Positions 9,331 to 19,239 of a DNA stretch of 64,000 nucleotides are shown here, in pieces. The translations under genes were made by a program, and so were the position numbers. Under the pieces are notes generated by a model. That model had not been told where the DNA came from, did no database searches, and was given only the letters and a program-made list of their open reading frames with translations. Source of the DNA: Bacillus infantis (GTDB taxonomy: Bacteria; Bacillota; Bacilli; Bacillales; Cytobacillaceae); the NCBI RefSeq assembly GCF_020171945.1, contig NZ_JAIVAP010000017.1:1-64000 (forward strand), read 5' to 3'. Numbering within the stretch: position 1 is the first letter of the stretch; every line of letters starts with the position of its first letter.

Positions 9331-9823
9331 TGATCACATCTTCCAGGGAAGTTACATAGATGATTTCCATTTCACGAAACTCCAACTGCGGCAGTTTTTC
9401 ATCATAGGGCATATAAAGCTTTTTAATTCCGAGTTTTTTGGCAGACAGTACACCTGGAAGCATCCCTTCCACCGGCTGCACTCTGCCATCCAGGGAAAGT
9501 GCCCCGATAAAGGCGGTGCTGTCGGGGATATGTACATCCAGTCCTTTTAGACTGATCAATGTACTAACCGCCATCGCCAGATCAAACATTGGACCATTTT
9601 TCTTTTGTTCAGCCGGCGAGAGATGAATGACAATCTTTTGACCGGACAGGGAATAGCCTAAAGCGTGCAAGGCGGCTGCCACCCGCTCCTTCGATTCTTT
9701 GACCGAGGCATCCGGCAGGCCTGCAATAATAATAGAATCTGTTCCGAGTGACGCCCTTACTTCCACCTGCACAATATAGCCTTCCATTCCTTTTAATCCA
9801 ATACTGGCCGACCTGGCATACAA
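9331..9823 (-). pseudogene. comM: comM/yifB, 5' part (cut by IS21)
   Basis: The first 164 codons of ComM/YifB, including the ChlI-like N-terminal domain (GLKGMEGYIVQVEVRASLG, LPDASVKESKERV, HLSPAEQKKNGPMFDLA). It ends in TSLEDVI at the TGATC target site, after which the IS adds one Met and a stop. GAGGAGGGA lies about 12 nt before the ATG. The start overlaps the end of the upstream transposase gene by about 30 bp. This domain has no ATPase core, so the fragment is not expected to work alone. Confidence 0.93.
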
Positions 9824-10380
9824 AGCAGTCCCTCCTCGATCTCTTCATTTTTTTCAACAAACTTGCGATATTCATCTTCAGCTGGTTCACGGAAATAGGA
9901 TAGTGTTCTATTGTGGGCAATATGAGGATTATTCTGTGTGAGGTCAATATAAGAAGGATAGCTGCTCCACGGACAGTCATACAGATCACTGACCATTCTG
10001 GCTTCCAGGGGATTGCGGTGGATGTAGCGGCTTGCTTCTAAAAAGTACGCATCTGTTTCAATCAGCTTGGCACCATAACGCCCCTGAAATACATGCCCGT
10101 CTGTTTTCAACCGCTGATTCAGATAAATAGCATAGCGTGGATGTAGTTCTTTCATAATATGCTGGATATGATGCTGTGAGGTTTCAAGCTGGAGATGAAG
10201 GTGGTTGGTCATGAGGCAATAAGAATGAAGAATAAAGGGCATCATACTGCGGACATCTTCCAATATCGTAAGGTACATCTTAAAATCCATATATTCCAGG
10301 AATATCGCCGCCCGCCGATTCCCCCTGGCAACAATATGATACAGAGCACCTGGATACCAAACCCGATGCTGTCTGGGCAT
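9793..10380 (-). CDS. RAYT-type Y1 (IS200-like) transposase
   Basis: A 195-residue REP-associated tyrosine transposase. Visible marks are YHIVARGNRR near the N terminus, the HUH-type metal site in SYCLMTNHLHLQ, the GHVFQGRYGAKLI segment, and the catalytic-Tyr region EASRYIHRNPLEA. The start at 10380 is chosen because GAGGGAGGGATTT precedes MPRQHR, and the 22 codons upstream do not match the family. RAYTs are single-copy domesticated relatives of IS200 transposases that process REP palindromes. The 3' end runs 31 bp into comM. Candidate REP-like motifs occur near 2845, 4022, 10721 and 10938. Confidence 0.88.
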   Translation of the reverse strand: MPRQHRVWYPGALYHIVARGNRRAAIFLEYMDFKMYLTILEDVRSMMPFILHSYCLMTNHLHLQLETSQHHIQHIMKELHPRYAIYLNQRLKTDGHVFQGRYGAKLIETDAYFLEASRYIHRNPLEARMVSDLYDCPWSSYPSYIDLTQNNPHIAHNRTLSYFREPAEDEYRKFVEKNEEIEEGLLCMPGRPVLD

Positions 10381-10954
10381 CAAATCCCTCCCTCGATAAA
10401 ACATATGTTCCACAAGTAATTTTAAGTCATCCCTCCCTCTCGTCAATTAATATCTCTAAATTCAGAATATAGCCTGCATCCTTACCATCCTAAACTATTA
10501 AAGTTGCCAAGGTCTATTGCAGGATGAACCGCCTCAACGCAACTTGGCTCTTTTACACTTCCTAAATGCATACATCTACACATTTTTTTAATCTGAAATT
10601 CTATAACTCTATATCAAACACACTTCCCAACTCCAGTAAATCCCTTGGCAAACCAATACACATGCTTCTTCAATATCAGTTCCTTATCAAATCTCTTACA
10701 CTTTAGTGCTTCACTGAATGTGGGGTCAGGCCCCCGATTTTCACAGCATTACTACAATGAATAATACTGCAGCGCATTCTGCTATTGGTAAATGTAAAGC
10801 AAATCCCGGCCATCCCTTGACTAACACTCTTTAAAAACCTGACAGACCTAGTCAGCCCTCACCATTAACTTTATTTTAATAATTACATCAACCCAACCCT
10901 CTGTGAAACACATTTGTGAAACAAGAAAATGCGGGGAGTGACAGCACCCTAAAC
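10381..10954. other. intergenic region between the RAYT gene and galE
   Basis: About 570 bp without a supported gene. It contains GGGGTCAGGCCCCCGATTTT at about 10722-10741 and AGTGACAGCACCC near 10938-10950, short motifs similar to the one at 4022. No clear terminator for galE and no promoter could be assigned. Confidence 0.4.
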
Positions 10955-11941
10955 TTAGGACGAATAACCATTGGGATTATTCCGATGCCAGTTCCATGCA
11001 TCAGTAATTATTTTCTCTAGTGTATCAAACTGTGGTTTCCAACCTAAAATGCTTTTTGCTTTCTCCGAAGAAGCAATTAAGACTGCTGGATCCCCAACCC
11101 TTCTTTTTTTTACCTCGGATGGAATTGGATGTTCTGTTACCTTTCTTGCTACATCAATCACCTGTTTAACTGAATAGCCGTTTCCATTACCAAGATTAAA
11201 AATTTCACTTGGGCTATCTTTTCTTAAATATTCTAATGCTAAATAATGTGCTGAGGCTAAATCCATTACATGAATATAGTCCCTTACACATGTCCCATCT
11301 TCTGTAGGATAATCATCACCGAACATGTAAATTTTTTTCCTTTGACCAAGTGGCACTTGTAAAATCAAAGGGATTAGATGGGTTTCCGGATCATGTTCTT
11401 CCCCAATATTACCACTTTCATGAGCTCCAGCAGCATTAAAATATCTTAATGAGACGTATTTAATTCCATAGCCTTGATCAAACCACTTCATCATTTTTTC
11501 TATAGCTAATTTTGTTTCGCCATATGTGTTCGTTGGATTATTTTCATCTTTTTCAAGAATGGGAATATTCTTTGGTTCTCCATAAGTAGCTGCTGTTGAA
11601 GAAAATACAATTTTATTTACATTGTTTTCTTTCATTACATCCAATAAACACATCATGCCATATACATTATTATGGTAGTATTCAAATGGCTTTTCCATAC
11701 TTTCACCTACTAAGGAGTTAGCAGCAAAGTGAATCACCGATTCAATATTATGTGATTTAAAAACATTATCTAAAGCCTTTTTGTTTCTAAGATCAATTTG
11801 ATAGAATTGTTCTATATAAACTGATTGTTTATGACCGCTCTGTAAGTTGTCGACCACAACCACATCTTCATTCTGATCTATGAAGTATCTTACTGTATGA
11901 GAACCAATATAGCCAGCCCCACCAGTGATTAAGATAGTCAC
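10955..11941 (-). CDS. galE: UDP-glucose 4-epimerase
   Basis: A 328-residue short-chain dehydrogenase-fold epimerase that interconverts UDP-glucose and UDP-galactose (and often the N-acetyl forms). The NAD-binding GGAGYIGSH motif is at residues 7-15, the catalytic Ser region at FSSTAATYG, and the Tyr-Lys pair in YGETK near residue 147. Length and the GDDYPTEDGTCVRDYIHVMD segment are typical of GalE. The start is GTG with AAGGAGG upstream. It is the last gene of the minus-strand sugar cluster and would supply galactose-type precursors. Confidence 0.95.
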   Translation of the reverse strand: MTILITGGAGYIGSHTVRYFIDQNEDVVVVDNLQSGHKQSVYIEQFYQIDLRNKKALDNVFKSHNIESVIHFAANSLVGESMEKPFEYYHNNVYGMMCLLDVMKENNVNKIVFSSTAATYGEPKNIPILEKDENNPTNTYGETKLAIEKMMKWFDQGYGIKYVSLRYFNAAGAHESGNIGEEHDPETHLIPLILQVPLGQRKKIYMFGDDYPTEDGTCVRDYIHVMDLASAHYLALEYLRKDSPSEIFNLGNGNGYSVKQVIDVARKVTEHPIPSEVKKRRVGDPAVLIASSEKAKSILGWKPQFDTLEKIITDAWNWHRNNPNGYSS

Positions 11942-11981
11942 TATGTTAACCTCCTTTCGTTAGAATTTTAATCAGAAAATG

Positions 11982-13001
11982 TTAGAGAGTGTATTGTTTC
12001 ACAAAATAGTTCTGGTATTCCCCACTAATAATTTTCTCCCACCACTCTTTATTATCAAGATACCAGTGAATTGTTTGGGAAATTCCTGTCTCAAATGTGT
12101 AACTAGGCTTCCAACCTAGATTTTCAAGTTTAGTAGGATCTATTGCATAACGTTTATCATGACCTAGACGATCTTTAACAAATTCAATTAAATCTTCTGA
12201 TTTACCTAAAGTTTTTATTATCATTTTAACTACTTCTAGGTTGGTTCGTTCATTATGGCCACCTACGTTATAAACCTCACCATTAACCCCTTCATGTAGT
12301 ACTAAATCAATGGCCGCACAGTGATCAATTACGTGTAACCAATCACGAATGTTTTTCCCATCACCATAAACCGGAACCTTTTGATCGTTTAAGACACGCG
12401 AAATGGTTAATGGAATTAATTTTTCTGGAAAGTGATATGGACCATAATTATTAGAGCAACGAGTGATGTTTACAGGTAATCCATACGTTTCATGATAAGA
12501 TCTAACTAATAAATCAGATGACGCCTTGCTTGCACTATAAGGGCTATTGGGTTGTAATGATGTCTCTTCTGTGAAGAATGTAGTTGGATCAAAATCTAGA
12601 TCACCATATACTTCATCTGTTGAAACATGAACAAACTTAGTAACATCAATGGCTCTTGATGCATCTAATAATATTTGTGTGCCGACTACATTCGTTTGCA
12701 CAAACACCCCAGGATTTGTAATGGAACGGTCAACATGGCTTTCTGCAGCAAAATGAGCAACGTAGTCAAATTTTTCTTTTTCAAAAAGTTCCATTATTTT
12801 TTCACGGTCAGCTATATCCACTTTAACAAAGTGATAATTGTCTTTTGTTTCAATATGTTTGTGCTTTGTTAAATCTCCAGCATAGGTTAATAAATCTAAA
12901 TTACAAATGTCATATTGAGGATACTTGTCCACCATATATTGAACAAAGTTACCGCCAATAAACCCGGCACCACCTGTAACAAGAACTTTTTTTCGTACCA
13001 C
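11982..13001 (-). CDS. rfbB: dTDP-glucose 4,6-dehydratase
   Basis: A 339-residue RmlB/RfbB enzyme, second step of dTDP-L-rhamnose synthesis. The NAD motif is GGAGFIGGNF (residues 10-19), the active-site region reads STDEVYGDL, and the Tyr-Lys pair is in YSASKASSD. The start is GTG with AGAGGTGG 5 nt upstream; its ribosome binding site lies inside the end of rmlD, whose stop is directly adjacent. It completes an rmlACDB set. Confidence 0.96.
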   Translation of the reverse strand: MVRKKVLVTGGAGFIGGNFVQYMVDKYPQYDICNLDLLTYAGDLTKHKHIETKDNYHFVKVDIADREKIMELFEKEKFDYVAHFAAESHVDRSITNPGVFVQTNVVGTQILLDASRAIDVTKFVHVSTDEVYGDLDFDPTTFFTEETSLQPNSPYSASKASSDLLVRSYHETYGLPVNITRCSNNYGPYHFPEKLIPLTISRVLNDQKVPVYGDGKNIRDWLHVIDHCAAIDLVLHEGVNGEVYNVGGHNERTNLEVVKMIIKTLGKSEDLIEFVKDRLGHDKRYAIDPTKLENLGWKPSYTFETGISQTIHWYLDNKEWWEKIISGEYQNYFVKQYTL

Positions 13002-13856
13002 TTATTCCACCTCTTGTGCTAATTCATTTAAATAATGTTTTAAAGCATCCTGCCATTTTGGTAATGGTTCAAATCCATTGTCAATTAGCTTTTGCTTTGA
13101 CATACGTGAGTTTTTAGGTCTAACAGCACGTGTTGGATATTCTTCTGTTGAAATTGAGTTTACTATAATATCTTTGTTTTCTTGCTGAAAGATTTCAGAG
13201 GCAAACTCGGCCCATGTACAAAAGCCCTCGTTGGATGCATGATAGATACCGTACTTCTCCGTTTGAATCATATCAATTAATAAACGTGCTAAATCAAATG
13301 TATATGTCGGTGAACCATATTGATCTCCGACAACACTTAATTCTTGACGATTTTCTGATAATCGAAGCATGGTACTTATAAAATTATGTCCATTGATTCC
13401 GAATACCCATGAAATACGAATGATAAAATAATCTTCAATTAAATCTCTGACAATCTTTTCTCCCTCATATTTCGTTAAGCCATAATAGCCTATTGGATCA
13501 GGTTTATCAACTTCCATAAAGGGTTCGTCACCTTTCCCATCAAAAACATAATCACTACTGATATACATAAACTTTGCATTTACTTTCTTAGCTGCTGTAG
13601 TAATATATTTCGTACCTAATACATTTACATTCCAGCAGGTATCTTTATCATCTTCTGCTTTATCAACTGCTGTATATGCAGCACAATGGATGATTACATC
13701 TGGATTTGTTCTTTGTATATATTGATAAACTTCTGATTCATTAGTAATGTCAACATCTTCTCTACCAATCCCCGTCATACTTATTCCACGCTTTATACCT
13801 TCACGTACAACATCATAACCAAGTTGACCAGTGTAACCAGTTACTAAAACCTTCAT
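13002..13856 (-). CDS. rmlD: dTDP-4-dehydrorhamnose reductase
   Basis: A 284-residue reductase for the last step of dTDP-L-rhamnose synthesis. The Rossmann motif is GYTGQLGYDV at residues 7-16, the catalytic Tyr-Lys pair is in YYGLTKYEGE, and NPDVIIHCAAYTAVDKAE is characteristic. The ATG overlaps the rmlC stop as ATGA, so the two are translationally coupled. Confidence 0.96.
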   Translation of the reverse strand: MKVLVTGYTGQLGYDVVREGIKRGISMTGIGREDVDITNESEVYQYIQRTNPDVIIHCAAYTAVDKAEDDKDTCWNVNVLGTKYITTAAKKVNAKFMYISSDYVFDGKGDEPFMEVDKPDPIGYYGLTKYEGEKIVRDLIEDYFIIRISWVFGINGHNFISTMLRLSENRQELSVVGDQYGSPTYTFDLARLLIDMIQTEKYGIYHASNEGFCTWAEFASEIFQQENKDIIVNSISTEEYPTRAVRPKNSRMSKQKLIDNGFEPLPKWQDALKHYLNELAQEVE

Positions 13857-14422
13857 AATACACCACTGCCATAATTAAAATTATTTTTAGCATATTTTAA
13901 TAGAGGGGCTTTTTGATCTTTTTCTGAAAGAATAGGAGTTATGTCAATTGGCCACTCAATACCAATTTCAGGATCATTCCAAATAATACCGCGATCATTT
14001 TCTGGTGAGTAAAGCTCATCTACCTTATACTGTACCTCAACATTATCTGTTAAAGTTATAAAAGCATGTGCGAAGCCTTTTGGAACTAATAATTGTTTTT
14101 TGTTTTCATCTGATAATTCAATTCCAAACCATTTACTGAAAGAAGGGCTATTTTTTCTGATATCAACAGCTACATCAAAAATAGCCCCCTTTGTGCAACG
14201 TATTAACTTTGTCTGTGCTTTAGGATTTAGTTGATAATGCAATCCTCTTAATGTACCTTTAGCAGCAGAAAAAGAATGGTTATCTTGAACAAAATTTAAA
14301 TCTAATCCAATTTCCAAAAACTTTGCTTTATTATAAGTTTCCATAAACCAACCTCTATAATCACCGAAAACAGTTGGTTCAATGACTTTTACGCCTTCCA
14401 AATCAGTTTTAATAACCTTCAT
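13853..14422 (-). CDS. rmlC: dTDP-4-dehydrorhamnose 3,5-epimerase
   Basis: A 189-residue cupin epimerase. Family marks are FVQDNHSFSAAKGTLRGLHY (catalytic His in LRGLHYQ), the basic KLIRCTKGAIFDVAVDIR strand and VPKGFAHAF. It epimerises dTDP-4-keto-6-deoxyglucose at C3 and C5. It starts 16 nt after rmlA and overlaps rmlD by 4 nt. Confidence 0.96.
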   Translation of the reverse strand: MKVIKTDLEGVKVIEPTVFGDYRGWFMETYNKAKFLEIGLDLNFVQDNHSFSAAKGTLRGLHYQLNPKAQTKLIRCTKGAIFDVAVDIRKNSPSFSKWFGIELSDENKKQLLVPKGFAHAFITLTDNVEVQYKVDELYSPENDRGIIWNDPEIGIEWPIDITPILSEKDQKAPLLKYAKNNFNYGSGVL

Positions 14423-14437
14423 AATTTCCCCCTACCG

Positions 14438-15316
14438 TTAATACTTTATTTCTCCGTTTGCAACTTTCAATAAATATTGACCATATAATGTTTTAGAAAA
14501 TAATTTGCCCGACTTTAATAACTGTTCTTTATCAATCCATCCATTAATATAAGCTATTTCTTCAGGAGCAGCAATTTTAATTCCTTGATGTTCTTCTACA
14601 GTCTTCACAAAATTAGTAGCTGAAACTAAACTTTGATGAGTACCAGTATCCAACCATGTATAACCACGACCTAATAGTTCAACTTCAAGTTCTCCGGTAT
14701 TTAAATAGGCTTCATTTACTGATGTAATTTCTAATTCACCACGTTCAGAAGGTTTAACTTCTTTTGCAATCTCCACAACACGATTATCATAAAAATAAAG
14801 GCCAGTTATTGCATAATTAGATTTTGGCACTTTAGGTTTTTCTTCTACACTAATTACTTTACCTTCAACATCAAATTCTACAACTCCAAAGCGTTCTGGA
14901 TCTTGAACGTGATAGCCAAACACAGTTGCTCCAGAATTTTTATTTGCAGCGCGTTGAAGGATTTTCCTTATGCCGCTTCCATAGTAAATATTATCTCCTA
15001 ATATCATGGCAACAGAATCTTCTCCAATAAATTCTTCTCCGATTAAAAAAGCTTGAGCTAAGCCATCTGGGTTTGGCTGAATTTCATATTGAAGATTTAT
15101 TCCAAATTGAGAACCATCTCCAAGTAGCGACTCAAAACGCGGCGTATCTTCTGGGGTAGAAATAATTAAAATTTCACGTATACCTGCAAGCATTAAAGTA
15201 GATAGCGGGTAATAAATCATTGGCTTATCATATATTGGTAATAATTGTTTGCTTGTTACCATTGTTAACGGATATAATCTAGTACCACTACCACCGGCTA
15301 GTATTATTCCTTTCAT
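14438..15316 (-). CDS. rmlA: Glucose-1-phosphate thymidylyltransferase
   Basis: A 292-residue nucleotidyltransferase that makes dTDP-glucose, the first step toward dTDP-rhamnose. The signature [11 protein letters not shown] is at residues 8-18, with [20 protein letters not shown] after it and ILGDNIYYG and [20 protein letters not shown] later. GGAGGTGCTAT precedes the ATG. It heads the rml block. The length matches the RmlA/RffH group. Confidence 0.96.
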   Translation of the reverse strand: MKGIILAGGSGTRLYPLTMVTSKQLLPIYDKPMIYYPLSTLMLAGIREILIISTPEDTPRFESLLGDGSQFGINLQYEIQPNPDGLAQAFLIGEEFIGEDSVAMILGDNIYYGSGIRKILQRAANKNSGATVFGYHVQDPERFGVVEFDVEGKVISVEEKPKVPKSNYAITGLYFYDNRVVEIAKEVKPSERGELEITSVNEAYLNTGELEVELLGRGYTWLDTGTHQSLVSATNFVKTVEEHQGIKIAAPEEIAYINGWIDKEQLLKSGKLFSKTLYGQYLLKVANGEIKY

Positions 15317-15387
15317 ATAGCACCTCCAAAAATAACAAAAATCAAGTTTTTAGCAATTATTGACTCTGTACTAAAGCAAATTTATAT

Positions 15388-16575
15388 TTATTTCCCACTC
15401 ACAGTTCTATAAATAGATTGTTCTATTAATAGATTAATTGTACTGGCGAAAGTAAGAATAACAAAAAATTCCGGATAAAAATTCAAATCTGTAATTGCCA
15501 TTATTAAAAAAGAGAATATTGCGCAAGAAATTACCACCGTAATTTTACTATTTTTAAATTTAGATATTTTATGAGTAATAATAAATAATAAGACTAGAAA
15601 TACAACTAAACCAACAAATCCTGCTTTAAGTATAATTTCTAAAATCTCATTATGTGAATGAAGTCTATATCCTGTTATCTCATAGATTATAGGGATTCTT
15701 CTCACACCATAACCAAATAATAATGTTTTCCAATTTCCCAAACTATCTTGAATTGCTTTGAATGCGACATCCCATATTAATGTTCGTCCATGAAATGTTA
15801 GGTCTTTGTGTAATATATCAACAATAAAAAAAGAGAATATTTCCTGTGCACGCTTAATAACAATTAAGTAATATATGACTAACCAACTAAGTATTAATTG
15901 TTTGATACCAATTACCTTATACATATTTCTAAGGTAAAGAAAAAATAAAGATATCCCTAAAATTATTAATCCTCCTAATCCAGTAGCAGACCAAGAGTAA
16001 ATTATTGTAAATACACCAATATAAATGAAAGTAGTATAGAGTATGGATTTCTTCTTTGTCATTACCAAATATAAAATGCCAACTACTATAAATAATAATA
16101 TTGTCTTAGATACCGAATTATCTGCCTCAAGAAAATATACCGGTATTCCTCTGTTATTTAAAAGTAAACCGTTAGGGCTAATGATACGTGTAATTATATG
16201 AATCAATACTTGTGGTGCTAAAATCCAGAATATTGTTTTCAAAATAAAAATAGCTTTATTATGGACAATGGAAATATACACCATCATACATAATGCAATC
16301 AGATGTAGTGTACTTACTACAAAATATGAATATAAAGAATGATTTACAATTGATGATAAAAAATATATTAGTTGAAATAAAATTAGAATACTCATAAAGC
16401 CACTTTTTTTTGAATAAAAAATGTAGATAAAAAAAATCAAAAACATCGAAGCTAGTGACCAAAAATAATAAATACTATTAATTATTGGAATAGCTCCAAA
16501 AAAAGCAGGTTCAAAAAATGGAATCATGAGAAATACTATCAAACCGTTACTAATATTCAAACGATTGTATTTCAT
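15388..16575 (-). CDS. Wzy-type O-antigen/EPS polymerase, membrane protein
   Basis: A 395-residue integral membrane protein with about ten to eleven hydrophobic segments and no signal peptide. Near residue 316 it carries LHSHNEILEIILKAGFVG, the His/Asn-Glu plus Gly pattern of the O-antigen ligase/polymerase superfamily, placed before the last helices as usual. Such proteins join undecaprenyl-linked repeat units outside the membrane. Its place directly after a Wzx-like flippase supports polymerase (Wzy) over ligase. GGAGGAAGGTC precedes the ATG. Sequence identity within this family is low, so the linkage formed cannot be predicted. Confidence 0.8.
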   Translation of the reverse strand: MKYNRLNISNGLIVFLMIPFFEPAFFGAIPIINSIYYFWSLASMFLIFFIYIFYSKKSGFMSILILFQLIYFLSSIVNHSLYSYFVVSTLHLIALCMMVYISIVHNKAIFILKTIFWILAPQVLIHIITRIISPNGLLLNNRGIPVYFLEADNSVSKTILLFIVVGILYLVMTKKKSILYTTFIYIGVFTIIYSWSATGLGGLIILGISLFFLYLRNMYKVIGIKQLILSWLVIYYLIVIKRAQEIFSFFIVDILHKDLTFHGRTLIWDVAFKAIQDSLGNWKTLLFGYGVRRIPIIYEITGYRLHSHNEILEIILKAGFVGLVVFLVLLFIITHKISKFKNSKITVVISCAIFSFLIMAITDLNFYPEFFVILTFASTINLLIEQSIYRTVSGK

Positions 16576-16587
16576 GACCTTCCTCCG

Positions 16588-18114
16588 TTATTGACGTATA
16601 TTTTTAAATAAAGCCATAAGTCTTTTTATGAAATGTTGAAACTGTTCACTCACTTTCCAATAGTATATAGTTAAGATTGTTGTAGAAAATAAAGTAACTG
16701 TTGTAGTTTGAATAGCAAACTCAACCCATAAATTCACATTATTAATTTGAAGGTAATTATTTATAACTAGTCTATTTAATAATGACAAAATAATAATAAT
16801 AAATACATTAATTATTAATTCAAACCATTGTACATTTTTAGAATAAAAAACCTCTTTATATATTAACTTATAATTCATTGGTATACCTACAATGAATCTT
16901 GAAATAATTATTGCAATTAACGCACCCGTTATACCATAAATAGGAACCAGTGCAAAAGTTAAAATTATATTTAATATAGCCTGAAATGCAGTAAAATTTC
17001 TACTCTGTTTATACAAGCCTTTTGCATTTCGAGCTATATAGAGAACCTGAATAAATATGTTGGCAAACATTATTATTCCAAGCATAAATACATCTATGGA
17101 ATCTAGTAAATACTCTTTACCAATCCATAACTCTACAAAATGGTTTATCGTTGTAATAAAAACAATTGTTATCAAAGTAGAGCTAAACATAATTGCAGTC
17201 AGTATTTCCCTAAATAAATTATATACTGATTTATCGTCATTAGATATTTTTAATCCTATAGTTGCTGTAGCACCCTCAATTATTTTTTGCATAAATTGTA
17301 CTACCTGTGTCAGTATCTTGTTATACGCACTGAAAATCAGAACATTAGTTAATGAGCTTGAGATGGATAATATGATACCTGTAGAACTTCCCATTGCCAT
17401 CCCTGATATATTGTGAACCAATAGATCCTTCGACATTTGATTGGGGGTTTTATTTGGTTTTTCATTACTCTTTAGTGTTTCTCCATATAATGATTTCACA
17501 ACGACATTAAAGGAAAAGCTTGAAAGTAATGTAACAATTATACTTACTGTTAATAAAAGGTAAATCGATATATCGAAATAAGTTAATAACATTATTTCTA
17601 TAATAAAGACTAATGCTATTCTTACTCCCTCAATTAATTCCACTTTATACTTTTGCTCTTTTAATATGATAAGTTGCTTAGGTACTAAAATTAAAAAATA
17701 CGGAAGAACAAATTTTATACTCAAAAGCAAAAATATTATTACCATATTTAGGTACCCAAGACTTTTATCATTTATTATAAGTGGATAAAATAACGAAATG
17801 AAAAAAGCTACAATTAGCATCTTGAAGACTACACTCTTCATACTTAATTTAAACCCTGTATATAATGATGAAACTTCTGATAAATCCCCTCTAGCCATAG
17901 GTTTATAAAAAGCATAAAGGTAAGCTGCAGCTAAACCACTTTCAATTAATGAAAGATAAGATAGAGTTTGTGAAGCAGTCTGTATTAAACCATTTATTTC
18001 ATTTCCATAAACCTTTATAAATAAACTAAACTGTATTATTCCAAGAATAAAGTTAATAATCATGCTTATTGCAGAAACAAATGAGTTAACTGCTACTAAT
18101 TTTGTTCTATTCAA
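16588..18114 (-). CDS. Wzx-type polysaccharide repeat-unit flippase
   Basis: A 508-residue membrane protein of the MOP superfamily with 12-14 predicted helices. The first helix is at about residues 10-30, followed by GNEINGLIQTASQTLSYLSL, typical of oligosaccharide flippases. It would move the lipid-linked repeat unit across the membrane for the Wzy polymerase encoded next. The start is TTG, with AGAGG upstream. It is unrelated in detail to the flippase fused to DUF5693 at 52.5 kb, so the window has two export systems. Confidence 0.85.
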   Translation of the reverse strand: MNRTKLVAVNSFVSAISMIINFILGIIQFSLFIKVYGNEINGLIQTASQTLSYLSLIESGLAAAYLYAFYKPMARGDLSEVSSLYTGFKLSMKSVVFKMLIVAFFISLFYPLIINDKSLGYLNMVIIFLLLSIKFVLPYFLILVPKQLIILKEQKYKVELIEGVRIALVFIIEIMLLTYFDISIYLLLTVSIIVTLLSSFSFNVVVKSLYGETLKSNEKPNKTPNQMSKDLLVHNISGMAMGSSTGIILSISSSLTNVLIFSAYNKILTQVVQFMQKIIEGATATIGLKISNDDKSVYNLFREILTAIMFSSTLITIVFITTINHFVELWIGKEYLLDSIDVFMLGIIMFANIFIQVLYIARNAKGLYKQSRNFTAFQAILNIILTFALVPIYGITGALIAIIISRFIVGIPMNYKLIYKEVFYSKNVQWFELIINVFIIIILSLLNRLVINNYLQINNVNLWVEFAIQTTTVTLFSTTILTIYYWKVSEQFQHFIKRLMALFKNIRQ

Positions 18115-18150
18115 TCCAATAACCTCTTTACCAATCGTATAAGAATTATA

Positions 18151-19050
18151 TTAAGAACGGATCTTTTCAAATTTATATTTCAATTTATTAATAAATATTA
18201 TTGAGATATTTAGTAATTTAAACTTATATAAAAAAAATTTTATGAGAACTTTAATTGTGGTCAAATTTCTTAATGATTCTAAATATTCATCAGTTGCATC
18301 TAAACCTAATTCTATCTTAAAGTCTGCAATTCTTTTTTTATAATATGCCTTAATTTCTTTATTGCTATCAATAATATCTTTATTCTTATTATATAGTAGC
18401 TCAAAAGCTTTTAAACCCTTTTCAGGATTATTTGAAATACTATCCTTTTGTACAAAAGAGTCCACAAGAACTTTATCCTGATATAGAACCTTATATTTCT
18501 TTGAAACTCTAACCATAAACTCCCAATCTTGTAATCTGGGCATCTCTTCATCAAATAGATTATTTTTAATGCATTCTTTTTTGCAAAGTACACATACAGT
18601 CCCTGCCATGTTTTCTTTTAAGAACTGTAATGAAACATCCTGTGAACTATCTAATATTCTCTTTGGGTATTTTTCCTTATCTTTTCCATTGATGTCGTAT
18701 CGATTCATAGCACAATATACAAGGTCGGCATTATTCTCTTTTAAGTAATTAATTTGCTCCATTAACTTATTTTCAAACCATATATCATCACTATCTTGAA
18801 AAGCTATATAGTGTCCTTGGGACAAATGAACACCTTTATTACGAGATGCACAAGCACCGATATTTGTCTCATTTTTAAAATACTTGACTCTTTCATCTGA
18901 TATATCCTTAACAATTTCTTCAGTTCTATCTGTAGATGAATCATCTACTATAATTAATTCCAAATCAGTATAAGTTTGACTTAACACACTCATGACTGCA
19001 TCATATATGGTATTTTCCCTATTATATGTTGGCAATATTACACTAATCAT
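18151..19050 (-). CDS. GT2-family glycosyltransferase
   Basis: A 299-residue GT-A enzyme. MISVILPTYNRENTI opens the nucleotide-binding domain, VDDSSTDRTEE follows, and the metal-binding DxD region is FQDSDDIWF. The start at 19050 is chosen because all GT2 enzymes begin at this strand and GGTAGGGG lies just upstream; an ATG 33 codons earlier adds unrelated sequence. Likely role: adds one sugar to the undecaprenyl-linked repeat unit. The sugar specificity cannot be read. Confidence 0.85.
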   Translation of the reverse strand: MISVILPTYNRENTIYDAVMSVLSQTYTDLELIIVDDSSTDRTEEIVKDISDERVKYFKNETNIGACASRNKGVHLSQGHYIAFQDSDDIWFENKLMEQINYLKENNADLVYCAMNRYDINGKDKEKYPKRILDSSQDVSLQFLKENMAGTVCVLCKKECIKNNLFDEEMPRLQDWEFMVRVSKKYKVLYQDKVLVDSFVQKDSISNNPEKGLKAFELLYNKNKDIIDSNKEIKAYYKKRIADFKIELGLDATDEYLESLRNLTTIKVLIKFFLYKFKLLNISIIFINKLKYKFEKIRS

Positions 19051-19239
19051 TAAGTATTCCCCTACCTCAACCCCTAAATTTTCTATCGTGTATTTAGGGT
19101 AACAGTTTTGTTTATTACTAACATTAATTTCATTCATTAAATTAAACAACTATGATGCAACACTTAGAACCGTTTGCTTATGATAATTTGAGCAAATAAC
19201 TAAATCTATTTATAATACAAGTAAAATCGGAGCTTTATA

